DNA of 64,000 nucleotides from Eonycteris spelaea (taxonomy: Eukaryota; Chordata; Mammalia; Chiroptera; Pteropodidae): the NCBI GenBank assembly GCA_003508835.1, contig PUFA01000057.1, positions 4,848,501 through 4,912,500 on the forward strand. The letters are read 5' to 3'. Numbering within the stretch: position 1 is the first letter of the stretch; the number at the start of each line of letters is the position of its first letter. The notes beneath the pieces are model-generated. The model was not told the DNA's origin. It saw only the letters and a list, made by a program, of their open reading frames with translations, and did no database searches. Shown in pieces: positions 1 to 11,734 of this stretch. The translations under genes and the position numbers were made by a program.

Positions 1-36
1 AAGGAAGGAAGGAAGAAAGAGAAAGAAAAGAAAAAA
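1..36. repeat. GA-rich simple repeat at the window edge
   Basis: Purine-only GGAA/GAAA repeats run from the first base, so the tract probably extends beyond the window. The next 175 bases hold nothing I can name. Confidence 0.85.
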
Positions 37-211
37 GACATTTTACCAAATAGAGAAAGTAAATAGGCAAGATCTTTGAAGTGAGCAAGAAGCAGAGGGG
101 AAGGTGCGCAAAAGGCCCTTTTTGAAGAAGGAGCCCCCACCACTCTCTGAAAAAATCTATATAGGTTTTGCATAGTGTTTGTCATCTTCTGGTTAGGGAG
201 GCTAGAGAGAA

Positions 212-224
212 AACACACACACAC

Positions 225-261
<37 letters not shown>
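212..261. repeat. (CA)n microsatellite
   Basis: CA dinucleotides with one AAC interruption near 225. The reverse strand reads as a Cys/Val repeat in one frame, which is an artefact of the repeat. Confidence 0.95.
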
Positions 262-265
<4 letters not shown>

Positions 266-589
266 GGCAGCTCCCAGGCTGACTCTCTTGCTCTTAAAAA
301 GAAAGTGCTAAGTTTCAGGATAAATTTCAAAAACTGTCCAGATCCCAAGGATAGCCTCCCACTGGGACAGACAACAGTGCAGACAAAGTGAGGTGAACCT
401 GGGCAGGGCATGGGACTTGCTGAGAAATTCAGCACAACTAATATGGTAAATGCTCTGGCTACTTTACTCCTCCCATTGAAAATTCTCAAAAGAAAATACT
501 TTCTAAATAGCTCCTGGAGGCTTAATAAGCCACATATACTTGAGGAGTAGCTTGCTAATGTGTGCCATGCACCTCACCCTGCAAACATA

Positions 590-1359
590 TAATTGAGAGA
601 GAAGGAAGCAAGGAAGCATGCAAACCAGCAAAAAGATGAAGAGTTTATTATGAAAGAAAACATAACCCAAGAAAAATATTAAAATCCCCTACAATTACTA
701 TAGAAGAACTTTGAGAGAACATTAAAGATCTTGAAGATAAAGTGATAAAAAGGCATTATGATCTAAACCAAAGAGATAAATTCTCTCATTAGAAAAATAA
801 GTCAATTATGAACAGCAAAGACCAAATTACTAAAAAAGAATAAAAGGTTTGAGGTTATCACTGTGAAAATAACGTAGAAACTCTAAAGTAGAGAAAAATA
901 ATGTATACAAAAATAGAATACAAATAAACTGCCCTACATGGGAAGAATTGATGTCTCTGGAATTTAGAAGTCCACATATAGCAGAGAAAATTCCTTAATA
1001 TGAAGAAAAAATGGAATTGATTGAATGGGCAAACCATGTTCCAAAAAATCCATATCTAAATCTCACCTTGAGAATAAACACATTTTGATAAGTGAGTAAA
1101 CTTGAATAAAGAGAATTTTACAGCTATGTTGGCATATAGGTGTCACTTAAAAAACAATATCTAAAACTTTTAGAAGAAAGTATAGTCAAATTTATTTAAT
1201 GTGTCTGGAAAAATCAAGACAGATGACAATCCATGAGAAAATATTTGCAACGTGTTTGACAGAGTTAATTTTCTTAATTTATGAAGAATATATAAAATCA
1301 AATAAGGAAAAAATAAGCAACCAGGTAGGAAAATTGGTAAAATACAAAAACAAGTGGCG
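590..1359 (+). repeat. A-rich stretch with old LINE-1 ORF2-like sequence
   Basis: The stretch is strongly A-rich on the plus strand. Around 1195-1350 it resembles the part of LINE-1 ORF2 that encodes the region just after the reverse transcriptase (a GAGAAAATATTTGCAA-type motif followed by ATATATAAA). The rest is too diverged to place. No open frame of note survives. Confidence 0.4.
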
Positions 1360-1418
1360 GAAGGAAGGAAGGAAGGAAGGAAGGAAGGAAGGAAGGAAGG
1401 AAGGAAGGAAGGAAGGAA
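1360..1418. repeat. (GGAA)n microsatellite
   Basis: About 15 tandem GGAA units, almost uninterrupted. The frame crossing it (1199-1489) encodes a KEGR repeat and is not a gene. Confidence 0.95.
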
Positions 1419-1978
1419 AAGTAAAAGAGAGTATAAAGAACAACAGGAGAGGAGAAGGAGAATCTAGACACCTACATGCTAAGAGGTAAAAGCTGAAAAT
1501 GCCTCTGAAATGCAGGACAGTGAGTTAAAAGCATCTGATTTATTTTAAGTGCTGTAGTTAAAGAATTAAGCTTCAGCTTTTGTGCAAAAGTAATTAATTC
1601 TTAGCTATGATTAATTAAAGCAGCTCATTTTCCACCAAAACCTTAAAAGACTAAAAGAAAAGTTAATTCATTTTAATAAAATTTATATCTGAAATTTGAT
1701 TTTTTTTTTTAATGGAAGAATCTGGACCAGTTTACCTTTGACAAACTGAAAATTTGCTAAAGAGAGAATTGTGTGGCATTTTATTTTTGATACTTATCTG
1801 TTCTTTATCTATAATGCAAAAAAACTATTATGAACAGGAGTAATAAAAGAAAAATATACCCTTGAACAAGAATAGTGCTTTCTTCTCTGAGACTTAATCT
1901 AGTTAAGCCAGACCTCTACTCCATTCAATTCTTCTCATTAAGCTTCATACATAACAGGGATTTGATATATATACTGGC
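1419..1978. other. Single-copy AT-rich interval with TAATTA motifs
   Basis: No repeat family is recognised. Between about 1553 and 1670 there is a concentration of TAATTA/TTAATTAA-type words, the core recognised by many homeodomain proteins, interspersed with GC-containing blocks. The texture resembles a conserved noncoding element, but base composition alone also raises the chance of these words. Confidence 0.25.
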
Positions 1979-2005
1979 TGGATGAATGAATGAGTGAATG
2001 AATGA
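1979..2005. repeat. (GAAT)n short tandem repeat
   Basis: Six to seven GAAT units with one G substitution. Confidence 0.85.
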
Positions 2006-2050
2006 TACCAGAGAAGAGAGATGTGTGATAAGTTCTAGTTTCAATACATA

Positions 2051-4190
2051 TTTTTATTTTTTAATTACATTTGGCATACAATATTATATTAGCTTCAACT
2101 GTATAACATGGTAATTAGACATTTATAAAACTTACAAAGTGGTCACCACAATAGATCTAGTATCCATCTGACACCATACATAGTTATTATAATATTATCG
2201 ACTATTTTTCCTATGCTATACTTACATCCCCATGAATATTTAGTAAGTTTGTATTTCTTAAACCTTCCCCTTTTTCACTTACTCCCCCAAGCTGCCTGCC
2301 ATCCGCAGCCATCACAAAGTTTTTGTATCTATGAGTGTGTTTTTGTTTATTTTGTTCTTTAAATTCCACATGCTAAGTGAAACCATGTGGCATTTGCCTT
2401 TCTCTGTCTGACTAACTCAGCACAATACCCTCGAGGTCCATCCATATTGTTGCAGATGGCAAGATTTCATTCTTTTCAATGGCTGAGTAATGTTCCATGG
2501 TATGTATGTACCACCTCTTCTTTATCCATTCCTCCACTGAGGGACACTGGGTGTCCTCCATATCTTGACTATTGTAAATAATACTGCAATGAACATATGG
2601 ATTCACATGTCCTTTCAAAGTAGTGTTTTGGGTTTCTTTGGATAAATACCCAGAAGTGGAATTATTGGGTCCTTCTTTGTGTCTTGTTATAGACTGTTTT
2701 AAAGTCTGTTTTGTCTGGCGTAAGTATTGCTACCCTAACTTTTTTGTTTGTTTCCACTTTCATAAAATATCTTTTTTCCATTCCTTTACTTTTAGTCTGT
2801 GTGTGTCTTTTGATCTGAACTGAGTCTCTTATAGGCAGAATATGTAAGGGTCCTGTTTTCTTATCCATTCACCCTATCTTTCGATTGGAGCAGTTAATTC
2901 ATTCACACTTAGAGTAATTGTTGATAGATATGTAGTAATTGCCATTTTATTATTCATATTTCTAATCTTTTTTTCTTTTTTCTTCCTCTTCTTAAAGAAG
3001 TTTCTCCAACATTTTTTATAATATTGATTTGGCGTAAATGAACTCGGTTAGATTTTTCTGGTCTAGGAAGCTCTTTATCTGTCCTTTGATTCTAGATGAT
3101 AGCTTTGCTGGGTAGAGTATTCCTTGTTTTAGGCCCTTGTTTTTCATCATGTTGAATATTGCATACCAGTCTCTTCTGGCCTGCAAAGTTTCTGTTGAGA
3201 AATCATCTGACAATTATGTGGGAGCTCCCTTGTAGGTAATTAACTGCCTTTCTCATGCTGCTCTTAAGATTGCCTTTGTCTTTAACCTATGGCATTTAAT
3301 TACCTCTTTGGGTTCATTTTGTTTGGGACTCTCAAACTCCCTGGGCTTGTATGTCTATTTCCTTCACCAGGTTAGGAAAGTTGTCCATTATTACTTCTTC
3401 AAATGAGTTTTCAGTTTCTTGCTCTCTCTCTTCTCCTCTGGTGCCCATGTGATGCAAATATTGGTACGCTTGATATTGTCCCAGAGTCCTCTTAAACTAT
3501 CCTCATTTTTTGGATTTTTTTTCTTATTGCTATTCTGATTGGTTTTCTGCTACCTTATCTTCTAAATTAATTCAATCCTCTGCTTCATCTAATCTACTGT
3601 TGATTTCCTCTAATGTATTCTTCATTTCAGTTATTATGTTCTTCATTTCTGACTGGTTCTATTTATGATTTCTGTCTTCCTTTTTGTATTTCCTATCTCT
3701 TTGTTAACATTCTCATTGAGTTCATCTACTCTACCCCTAAGTTCATTGAGAATCCTTATAAACAGTGTTTTGACCTCTGCATCTGGTAGATTGATTGTCT
3801 CCATTTTGTTTAGTTATTTTTTCTGGAGCTTTGTTCTATTCCTTCAATTGGAACATGTTTCTTTGTCTCCCCATTTTGAACGCTCCCTGTGTTTGTTTCT
3901 ATGTATAGCTAGGGCTGCTATGTCTTCCAGTCTTAGTAGAGTGACCTTATGTAGTAAGTGTCCTGTGGGCCCCAGTGTGTGTGGTTTCTCATGGTCACAT
4001 GAGCCAGGTGCTCTAGGTATGCTCCTCATATCGGTTGTATGCCTTACTGATGTAGTTGAGCCTTGGTTGCTGTTTGCACTTCGATGGCAGGGACTGACCC
4101 TCAGGCTGACTGTTTGCAAAGACTGGCCAATGAAGGGCTGACCCTACAGAGCAGGATTTGCTTTTTTAGCAGTTACTGTTTGCCCTGTTT
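2051..4190 (-). mobile_element. HAL1-like, internally deleted LINE-1 (copy A)
   Basis: Read on the minus strand, the order is: 5' leader (about 4190-3880), ORF1 from about 3870 including its coiled-coil start, ORF1 middle, ORF1 C-terminal domain (3213-3016, with the TLQARR and ILYPAKLS motifs typical of LINE-1 ORF1p), the ORF2 endonuclease start (about 2860-2675), then directly the extreme C-terminal end of ORF2 (about 2668-2390), the 3' UTR and an A-rich tail (2051-2062). The reverse transcriptase region is missing. Frames are broken by stops and indels, so the copy is dead. The deletion junction at about 2668-2674 matches that of the copy at 40.87 kb. HAL1 (half-LINE) families are known ORF2-deficient LINE-1 derivatives; assignment to that class is by structure. 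The 5' limit is approximate. Confidence 0.75.
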
Positions 4191-4309
4191 GCCAGTTTTG
4201 CCTTTGGGTTTCATCATTCCTTGGATGCAGCCCTGGGTGGTTGAGAAATTCTTGAATGAAACTGAGAGGTGATTCAGCTAAGTTTGTGTCCTTAAGAATC
4301 AGTGATGAA

Positions 4310-4560
4310 AAGATATCCAGAAGTAAATATTGAACTCATTGTTTCAGTCAATAAATATTAATCAAGTATTTATTATAGTCAGTTATTATCTCATTTGATC
4401 CTCAAATGTTGCAAGGAAGATATCACTATCTTCATCTATAAATGACAAAACTAAGATTCTGGATATAAACAGGACTTGCCCAAGATCATACAAACAAATC
4501 CAGAGCTTAGATTTGAAAACACCTTTGCCCAGCTCTGGAGAATTACACTCCATCCCCTTT
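4310..4560 (+). repeat. MIR-type SINE remnant
   Basis: The MIR core order is visible: a CTCATTTGATCCTCA-like block, an ATGACAAAACTAAG block, and a CTTGCCCAAGATCATAC block before a GATTTGAA-type end. It is diverged, as expected for this ancient family. Confidence 0.65.
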
Positions 4561-5639
4561 CACTAATGATTTCACTTCTCAGAAAGGTGGCCAGAAAGGG
4601 ACAATCCTGAGGTTCAGACTCTCTCATGGGTAATAGGAAAGGAAATTATGAAAATAAAACAATATGAAACAAAGTCATATTTAATGGAAAGAAAAAAATT
4701 GTAGAGACTAGACTTACCATGTATTATATGGTATTTGTTGTATGGAAAGTGTGTAGTAAATCCTTGTCAAATATTACCTGATTTATTTGGTCACTGTTCA
4801 TTTTGGATGATTTTTTTTAAGAGTAGGTGTTTACTCCATGTACCTTTACATACTATTGCAAAACACCTGGATATGAAACCTGTGTTCTGATCAAGCAGCT
4901 ATGTAAATAGATAAAACTATGCTATTACCAGGGACTAGAATCTTCTTTTGACATTAAATATCTTTAGTGTATGGCTCTTGCAACCATATGATTTGAAAAA
5001 TGACTTTTAAAATCATTTTAAATACTGTTGGTGACTTGGCTGTAAAGAGCAGTTTGTAGAGAAGTATCATTACAGCACAGTGTCCACAAAAACTCAACTT
5101 CTCTCCAAGTCTTTTACTTCCATTGACACTATGTTTTTCCTCCATAAATTGATCTTTGATCTCCTTTCACTTGGGTGTCACTTTGGTTTTACACTTAGAA
5201 AGTGAACTTGGCAATCTAAGGTAAAGTCTAATTAAGCTCATCCCCCCTAACAATCAGTAGCTTAAAAAAGAATATAAATTGATGTCTATGCATGTGGAAC
5301 AATAGCCTCTTTTCATTTGAGCTCGTACATTAAATGTATTTGACAAATGCCCTAACCTCTAAGACCAGTTATCATCCATTTTAGTAGCAGTATGAGAGTT
5401 TAGACTTTTCATCTCTATACATTAGTCATTAGTTTGGTGTCTTTCAAAGTTTCACACATGCACTGTTTGTAGTTCTGTAGATGATTTTAGGTGATGTAGA
5501 AATTAACATATTTATTATAATGTGTTAAAAATTTAGTATAAATCAAGCTCATGATCTATAGCTATAATTGCTATAGGACAAAATTAAGTAGCAATATCAA
5601 GATTGAGTCAATTAAAAATGTATTATTAAGCATTTTAGC
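4561..5639. other. No recognisable feature
   Basis: AT-rich sequence with no repeat, exon or RNA gene I can support. The 63-codon minus frame at 4954-5145 has no supporting signal. Confidence 0.5.
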
Positions 5640-5935
5640 TATCACTGAATAGAGCTTCATAACAAACCATCTTCAATTCCTGGGGTTTAAAATAACAATA
5701 ATATATTCTTTTATTCATGGGTATGAGGGTCAACCACATCAAGTCTGGGCCAGGAAGGACATCAAGCTGTGAGCTGAGCTCAAGTCATATCCTCTTCATA
5801 TTCGCTGCTCCAGAAAGTATGTTCTTCTTGGGTAAAAGTCAGGAGTACAAGAGAATGCATTTTAAGGTTCTATTTGACTCACTTCTAAGATCACATTGGC
5901 CAAAGAAAATTCCATGGCCAAAACCTTTGTCAGGG
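5640..5935 (+). repeat. Ancient interspersed repeat, family not named
   Basis: The interval follows the same layout as 62810-63190: a 5' block ending in a short A/T run, then a CATGGGTATG-type block, and near the end a CACATTGGCCAAAG block corresponding to CATTTTACTGGCCAAAGCAAGTCACA in the other copy. The two appear to be diverged copies of one LTR-like mammalian repeat. Confidence 0.4.
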
Positions 5936-6737
5936 GACCGAGAAGAAGATGCTTATGGGGATAAAAGATAGAAAATGAACATTTCTGAACAATTATCTAA
6001 TTCATGGCATTAATAGTTAAGTTAGAATATAAATATGGCAAAAGTTTTTGATGGTTCAAGAATGTTTGCTTCAGGTTAACAGCACTTTAATCAGTACAAT
6101 TGAAGCCAGACAGGCTTTCTCTCTGTAGCTGCTGTCACACCTGTGCAACTACACATTCAGAGAAATAATTAGTTGTAATTCTATTTATTGCATGGAGCTA
6201 TTATCAACACATATTTCAAAAGAAAAACTTGAAGGTTCCTCTAACATCTCTTCAAGTTTATATATTTAAAAATCTGGTTAATTGCATTCTATATACACCC
6301 CAGTATCTTCTCTTTGTGATGCAATTACTTCATTTATTACTTTTTGCAATTCAGCTGACCTACAAAAGATTACCATGATCAAGGCTTTGAGGGGGACAAT
6401 TGCAAGTGGTAAATAAAAATGAAAATGATACTGAATGTCCCAGATTATTTCTATTTCAGCATGTTTTATCTCCTGCTAGACGCCCTGAAATGTACCTTTT
6501 GTTTGTGTTTCAAGCAGCAGCAATCAAAATGGGCGGGAGGAACAGACAAACTGGAATAAATAGACTGTAGAAGCAATTTTTGTTTTGATCAGATTCTGTT
6601 GTCTATGTGAAATGGACTCATTTCTTTGAGGCACTCAGTTGCATTGCTCAGCAGGAGAGAAGCCGTTAGGATAATAACAGTTTCACACGCATGTCAGAGT
6701 AACAAATGTCTATCATTCCCCTTTCTCTTTCCTAATA
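5936..6737. other. Single-copy interval, conserved-noncoding texture
   Basis: No transposon is recognised. Non-repetitive blocks with homeodomain-like TAATTAG (about 6167) and several TGATCA/TGCAAT words lie at 6060-6660. This is the sort of sequence in which conserved noncoding elements are found, but conservation cannot be judged from one genome. Confidence 0.25.
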
Positions 6738-6739
6738 CA

Positions 6740-6791
<52 letters not shown>
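6738..6791. repeat. (CA)n microsatellite
   Basis: About 26 uninterrupted CA units. Looser CACATA-rich sequence follows to about 6870, and a short AAAT run lies at 6889-6902. Confidence 0.95.
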
Positions 6792-6792
<1 letters not shown>

Positions 6793-6959
6793 CATATTCA
6801 CATAAATATGCCACTGCATGCACACATAACCATATGTTCATACTATATGCACACATATACATGCATGTATCATGCACCCTCGTGTCGATAAATAAATAAA
6901 TAATATCTACCAAACACATCTTTAGAGTCTTTGAAAGCAGATTTAATAAACTATACCTC

Positions 6960-7689
6960 ACCCTGCTTATAGAATGTAGCAGTATATAGAGCTACAACCT
7001 TGATTTCTGTTTTTCTTCTCTGTCATTGCAGCTCATGCTAATCTATTCCAATATGGTGACACAACTCAAAAGTTCTTATGTAACTGCATTCTTTTATAAA
7101 ATAATGAAGTCAAAAAGACAAAACATAGGGCAGAAACTTAAATATTTACTACCTTCTGATTTGCATTTTGGGTTATACTTTCTCCAACTTCTTCCTTCTT
7201 CTCTTACCCAGCTCTTGCGAGTGTTTTCTATGCTCCTTCATAGTCATTGAGCATCGTTTAATTGACTAGCATCCTATTAGCTACTTATAATGTCAGAGAG
7301 GTTTCTCCAGAGTAATATCACCAGGAGTGTTACCATTGATAGTAATGAGTTTAAGAAATTTCCTGGAAGACTCAGCCACAGATCCCATCACAAACAACAA
7401 ATTTAAGAAAAAAGTCTAGGAAGTATGTTTAAATAGTATTAGGTCAATAATTTTTCTTCCATATTAATCATTTTTTAAATAAAAATAACAGTAAATGTTA
7501 TGTTTTAATTAGTTCTGATGGTTTTTCAGAGTTAGACAAGGAGTTAGAACATTTAACAGTCATTTTAATAGTGGAGAAGCCAAGGCTTTTAAATACTATG
7601 AGATTTGGTAAAAGTTGTTCCAAAAATTAAGTGACCAGCCAGGATATCTTCTTCTGTGCCATATCTGTTTGTGTCTTGCTCGTTTTCTA
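6960..7689. other. No recognisable feature
   Basis: An acceptor-like CTGTCATTGCAG occurs at about 7020-7031 but the following open stretch has no convincing donor and no coding texture. Nothing else stands out. Confidence 0.4.
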
Positions 7690-8910
7690 TTAGAGTCCCC
7701 GTGTTCCTGTGCTATTTTGTATGTTGATTTCTTCATGTATTAGTACAAGTCCTTTGTGCATTACCTATATTACAAACATATTTTTCCACTCTGGCTTATT
7801 TTGCACTCTCTTAAGGGTGTATTTGGACAAACTAATGATGCAAATTAATATTTTCCAGATTACCAGTCTTTCCCTAACAGTTACTGCTTTGTTTTTCCTG
7901 TGTAATAAATTTTTGCCTAATGATATAAAGGTGTTTTTCCATGTTAACTTTCACAGTTAGTTCTGTAATCAATCTGGAGCTTATTTTCAAATAGAGTGAA
8001 AACTATTCCTTCAAAGTAGGTCTACTGATAACAAATTTCACTTTTTTCTATGAAAAATGTTTTTATTTCAAATTAAAATTTGAAAGAAGCTTTTGTTAGG
8101 TATGAAATGTTACATTGACATTTTTTCTTTTAACATTTTCAAATTGTCATTGCATCGTCTCTGGCTTCCACTATTTTTATTGAGAAGTTACCGATAAATA
8201 TTATTCTTACTATTTTGAAGTTAATGGATTTTGATTCACTAGATAATTTTATATCTTTTTAACCTTGGTATTCAGCAATTTTATAAAGATTGGCCTACAT
8301 GAGGTTTACTTTGTATTAATTCTGCTTGTGGAGCCTAACACTCTTAAAGCAGTGGTTTTAATTTGGGGGGAATTATCAGCCATTATCTTTTGAAATATTG
8401 ATTTTGCCACATTATAGATGACAAACCCTATCATATATGTCTACTAACTCTTTTCTATATTTTTCATCTGTACTTTATTCTTTATTTTTCTTCTAACCTA
8501 GCTGTAATCTCTTTTTTTGGCTGTGTCTAATTGCTGCCAAATCCACCAATTGAATTTTTAACTCCAATTATTGTATATTTTTCACCTCTAGAATTTATAT
8601 CTGACTTTTTTTTTTAACAGTCTTTAGTTATCTGACCAATTTCTTTTCCATGAAAATTCTCTAGCTGGGCTTCCAGTTCTTAAACACATTAATTACTATT
8701 TCAAAGTTGTGTCTCTAATATCTGGATTTCTAATATGTCTCAATCTGTTGTATTATTCCCTTGGTTTTTAATGATTCATTCTTGTTCTTTTGGAATGCCA
8801 GGTAATTTTACTTTTTTATTGAATGCAGAACACTATGCATAACATATTGTAGAGGTTATTTGGGGCTCTTTTTCCCGAGAGAGTTTATTTTGCTTCTGAG
8901 AAGCGGGTAA
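7690..8910 (-). mobile_element. Old LINE-1/HAL1 fragments
   Basis: 7690-8020 reads as the reverse complement of a LINE-1 ORF2 segment; 8040-8900 resembles the reverse complement of an ancient HAL1 ORF1 and leader (blocks such as CACCTCTAGAATTTATATCTG and AATCTGTTGTATTATTCCC). Both parts are highly diverged and carry no long frame. The element ends about 150 bp before the candidate exon at 9062. Confidence 0.5.
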
Positions 8911-9061
8911 AAGAGAGCAGAACACTGTACTCTAAGAATTAAATTGATTAAAACTTGGACTTTGATTTTTGTTTTTTGTTTTGAATGTAATCAGAAACCT
9001 TTATTCTGGTCTTCATTATTCATTAAGCAACCTACTTCAACTTCTTTATCTCTGCCCCAAG

Positions 9062-9133
9062 CAGCAAAAGCTGCATCCAGGCCTAAAATAGAAGACACAA
9101 GTAGTGGAAGACCTTGTAGAGAAAAGCTAACAG
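9062..9133 (+). CDS. Candidate internal coding exon (exon A) of an unrecognised gene
   Basis: A pyrimidine-rich run ending CTGCCCCAAG precedes a 72-bp open block, which closes with ACAG and a GTGAGA donor. In the open frame it encodes a Lys/Arg/Ser-rich peptide of about 24 residues (includes RPKIEDTSSGRP). The exon begins and ends in phase 1. It therefore joins in frame to the exon at 11657, where the split codon becomes Ala. The acceptor is a tandem NAGNAG (AAGCAG), so a 69-bp version starting at 9065 is equally possible. There is no CpG enrichment and an old LINE-1 lies just upstream, so it could be chance. I recognise no family. Confidence 0.35.
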
Positions 9134-9625
9134 GTGAGATCTTTACTTATCCTGGGTTAGGTGAAGGTAGAACAGAGAAAGTGTGTTAGTGTAATATTCC
9201 AAAGACTCTGTTCTTCAAAGCTGAGGCCTGCAACAGAGGTACTAGATAAAGGACATCTCAGGAATCTGGAGAAACCAAGCTGATGGACTTCACTTTTCTA
9301 AAGAGTTGGTCTATTTCAAGATATTCTTGCCCTTAGAGATAACCTTTCAGGATACCCCACAAAAAACAACTCTAGGTACTTACCAGGTAACTCTTTCTTG
9401 GTGCGCCCTGACCTCTAAGTGTTGCCCCTCCCTCCTGTCCCAGCCCCTCCAAACTTCATAAGATCTCTGGTGGTTCAGTTTAACTTGTTGGCATATGCAA
9501 AATATTGGACTCACCATTTTGCATCTCCTCAAGTTTTTGCTGCATTGATGTCTCTCTGGTAGCTTAAAATAGTGTCATATATATCTTTCCAGTGTTTCTA
9601 GTTGTTTTTGGTAGGTGGGTGAGTC
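9134..9625. other. No recognisable feature
   Basis: Presumed intron. No repeat family could be assigned. Confidence 0.4.
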
Positions 9626-9629
9626 TACC

Positions 9630-9960
9630 TCAAGCAGAAACCCCTTTCTCTGTATGATTTTAATTTGCATTTCCTTCATTATTAGCAAGTACATCATCTT
9701 TTCACATGACTATGGGACATTTTTATTTTTTATGAACTGTTTGTTAAATTTCTTGCTCAATTTTCTATCAGATTATTTTCATCTCTATTTTTATTTCATC
9801 TCTATTCTTTATTTTCATCTCTATTTTTAGAAGCCCTTATGTATTAAAGATAAAAAGTGAAACTTTTTTTCTCAATTTGTAATTTTTTCTTTTTTAAACA
9901 TTGCTTACGGTATGTTTTCCATTCAAAAATTTATTATGTTTATGTAAAGTCAAAATTTTT
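9630..9960 (-). mobile_element. Old LINE-1 ORF2 fragment
   Basis: The start matches the reverse complement of the ORF2 region that reads TTTTAATTTGCATTTCC...TTCACATGACTATGGGACAT in this orientation. Inside, 9774-9828 holds three imperfect copies of a TTTCATCTCTATTTTTA unit. Confidence 0.55.
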
Positions 9961-10284
9961 ATTTTGGGGTTATTACTACTTCTGTGTTTTGAAGCATAAT
10001 TAGCAAAAAAAAAAAAATGTTCTGCTCCCCAGCTTAGAGAAATTCTCCAGTGTTTTTTTCTGTAGTTGTGTCTTCAAATGATATAGTGTTCTTGAGCAAT
10101 TGAAAAAATGATCCCTTTCTGAAGTTGGCAGAGTGAGGAAGGATACAATGTGGTACTAAGTCCAGTTGAAAGTTTCAAGTTTTATTTTCCCTTTTTAACC
10201 TCATCTTCAAACACCAATTGAAACAACTTATGGACACAGTTACATTTATGTTGTCCTTGAAAGGCTTGGGAGCCTATAAGTCAT

Positions 10285-10700
10285 CTTTTGTTTTCTTTTG
10301 TGTTATACTTTTCCTAACTTCTCTCATCTACTCTCATATCATCAATGTTACTTCTATATTGATATCTCCAAAATATGCACATGTCTAATTCATACTTTTT
10401 TCCTCAACTCTAGATGCAAAAGCTTGTTTGACATTTCCACTTCAATATTCCAGAACTTCAGACTTCATATCTAAAATAGCTGTCTTCCCCTTTCCACACT
10501 TTCCTTGTTTTATATGTCTTCAAGTATTGACCCTCTACCATTTATCCAGCCTGGCTCAGAGATTAGACATCTTTGAGTCATACTTCTTGATTGTAAAGTT
10601 CAGTAAATTATTACCAAGAGTGCAAGTTCTGTATTTGAAGTATATTCCTTCAAAGAAAGAGATTATAAACTGGATCTCTCACATCCTTGCTTCATTCTCA
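10285..10700 (-). repeat. Ancient repeat, same family as 29640-29870 and 37900-38110
   Basis: Pyrimidine-rich blocks such as CCTCAACTCTAGATGCAAAAGC, CTTGATTGTAAAGTTCAG and TCTCTCACATCCTTGC look like the reverse complement of a mammal-wide repeat seen in plus orientation elsewhere in the window. I do not recall its name. The 124-codon frame here (10428-10802) has no coding support. Confidence 0.3.
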
Positions 10701-10947
10701 CTCACAGGCATACCATCAAATTTAATACAATGCAGGCTTGATAAGTATTCATGTAATAAAAATGACTTTAACCTTCTGTTTAAAAATTACAGAAATAATT
10801 GAAACTGAAATTATAGATTTTCTAGCATATTATCTGTATCTGTATTTGTATTTTCAAATGCCCTGGCTCTTGAAGTTGTGAAAACATAATAGATATTTAA
10901 CTAAGAAGCAAGAGAAGACTGACTGTCCTTTTGACTATCTGAAAAAT

Positions 10948-10977
10948 TCCCCCCCCCCCCCCACACACATACACACA
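10948..10977. repeat. C-homopolymer with short CA tail
   Basis: Fourteen or so consecutive C followed by CA units. Confidence 0.9.
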
Positions 10978-11384
10978 TTCCCCTATTGCTACATTTAAGC
11001 ATGTTATACAGCTTTGGTCACAACAAACAGAATGACATGCCTTCTGAAGCTGTGCAAATAGAGATCACAATGAAAATTAAAGACTGGATTTTCAGCTATC
11101 CCAAATGGCAGTATCTGAGAAAGTCTCTTAGGGAAGCAAACTAAACCATTCGTTGTGTTTAAACAAAAACCTCACTGTGAAGAGAATGAATCTTTCTCTT
11201 TTTAGGCATGCCTAAGGCAAAGTAGGTTTTGTTTTTATTTTTTATTTTTTCCCCTCTCTCCCTTCAAAGGTCAAGCTACATAAACTCACATATATACAAA
11301 TTTCTCTAAATTTAAATTATAGGTTGTTCTGATTAAACCAAGTTTCCCTGCTTTCATGCTACCAGATTTTCTATTTTGAGAAGT

Positions 11385-11427
11385 CGTGTGTGTGTGGTGT
11401 GTGTGTGTGTGTGTGTGTGTGTGTGAC
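11385..11427. repeat. (GT)n microsatellite
   Basis: About 20 GT units with one interruption, followed by an ATATATATGTGTG stretch. Confidence 0.95.
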
Positions 11428-11656
11428 ACATATATATGTGTGATTATCTCACAAATTTGAGAATTTAGAAGATAACAACACTAAAGTATTCAAAAAACTC
11501 AAACCACTATTTCCTACTTTAACTTTTTCTGCAGAAGAAGTTGAATCCCAGGAGTATTTTTAAATTCCAGGGGGCAATGGAGAGTGACAGAACAATCGGC
11601 AGTCAGGCCGTTCTAATTCTCTATTAATCAAGGACTATCTTCTTTCATTCTTTCAG

Positions 11657-11734
11657 CTCAAGGCGAGGACACGCCTAGAGTTTCTGTGAAAAGCGAAGGC
11701 TCCTGCGACACAGAAAACTCTACAAGCCCTGATG
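11657..11734 (+). CDS. Internal coding exon (exon B) of an unrecognised gene
   Basis: A good acceptor (CATTCTTTCAG, pyrimidine-rich) is followed by 78 bp open only in the phase-1 frame, then GATG and a GTAAGG donor. It encodes 26 residues rich in Ser, Glu, Asp and Thr, including GEDTPRVSVKSEG and a following Cys-Asp-Thr-Glu-Asn stretch. V-K-S-E fits the psi-K-x-E SUMO-acceptor pattern, which hints at a nuclear protein, though the motif is short. Four CpG dinucleotides in 78 bp stand out in CpG-poor surroundings and argue for selection on codons. Start and end are both phase 1, so it joins in frame to exons A and C. I do not recognise the protein. Confidence 0.6.

Noticed and set aside
3665..4141. 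158-codon plus-strand frame
   Set aside because: It is antisense to the leader and ORF1 start of the minus-strand HAL1-like LINE-1.
7020..7140. Exon-like block after GTCATTGCAG
   Set aside because: Donor-like sites are weak and the open frame is AT-rich without CpG or codon signal.
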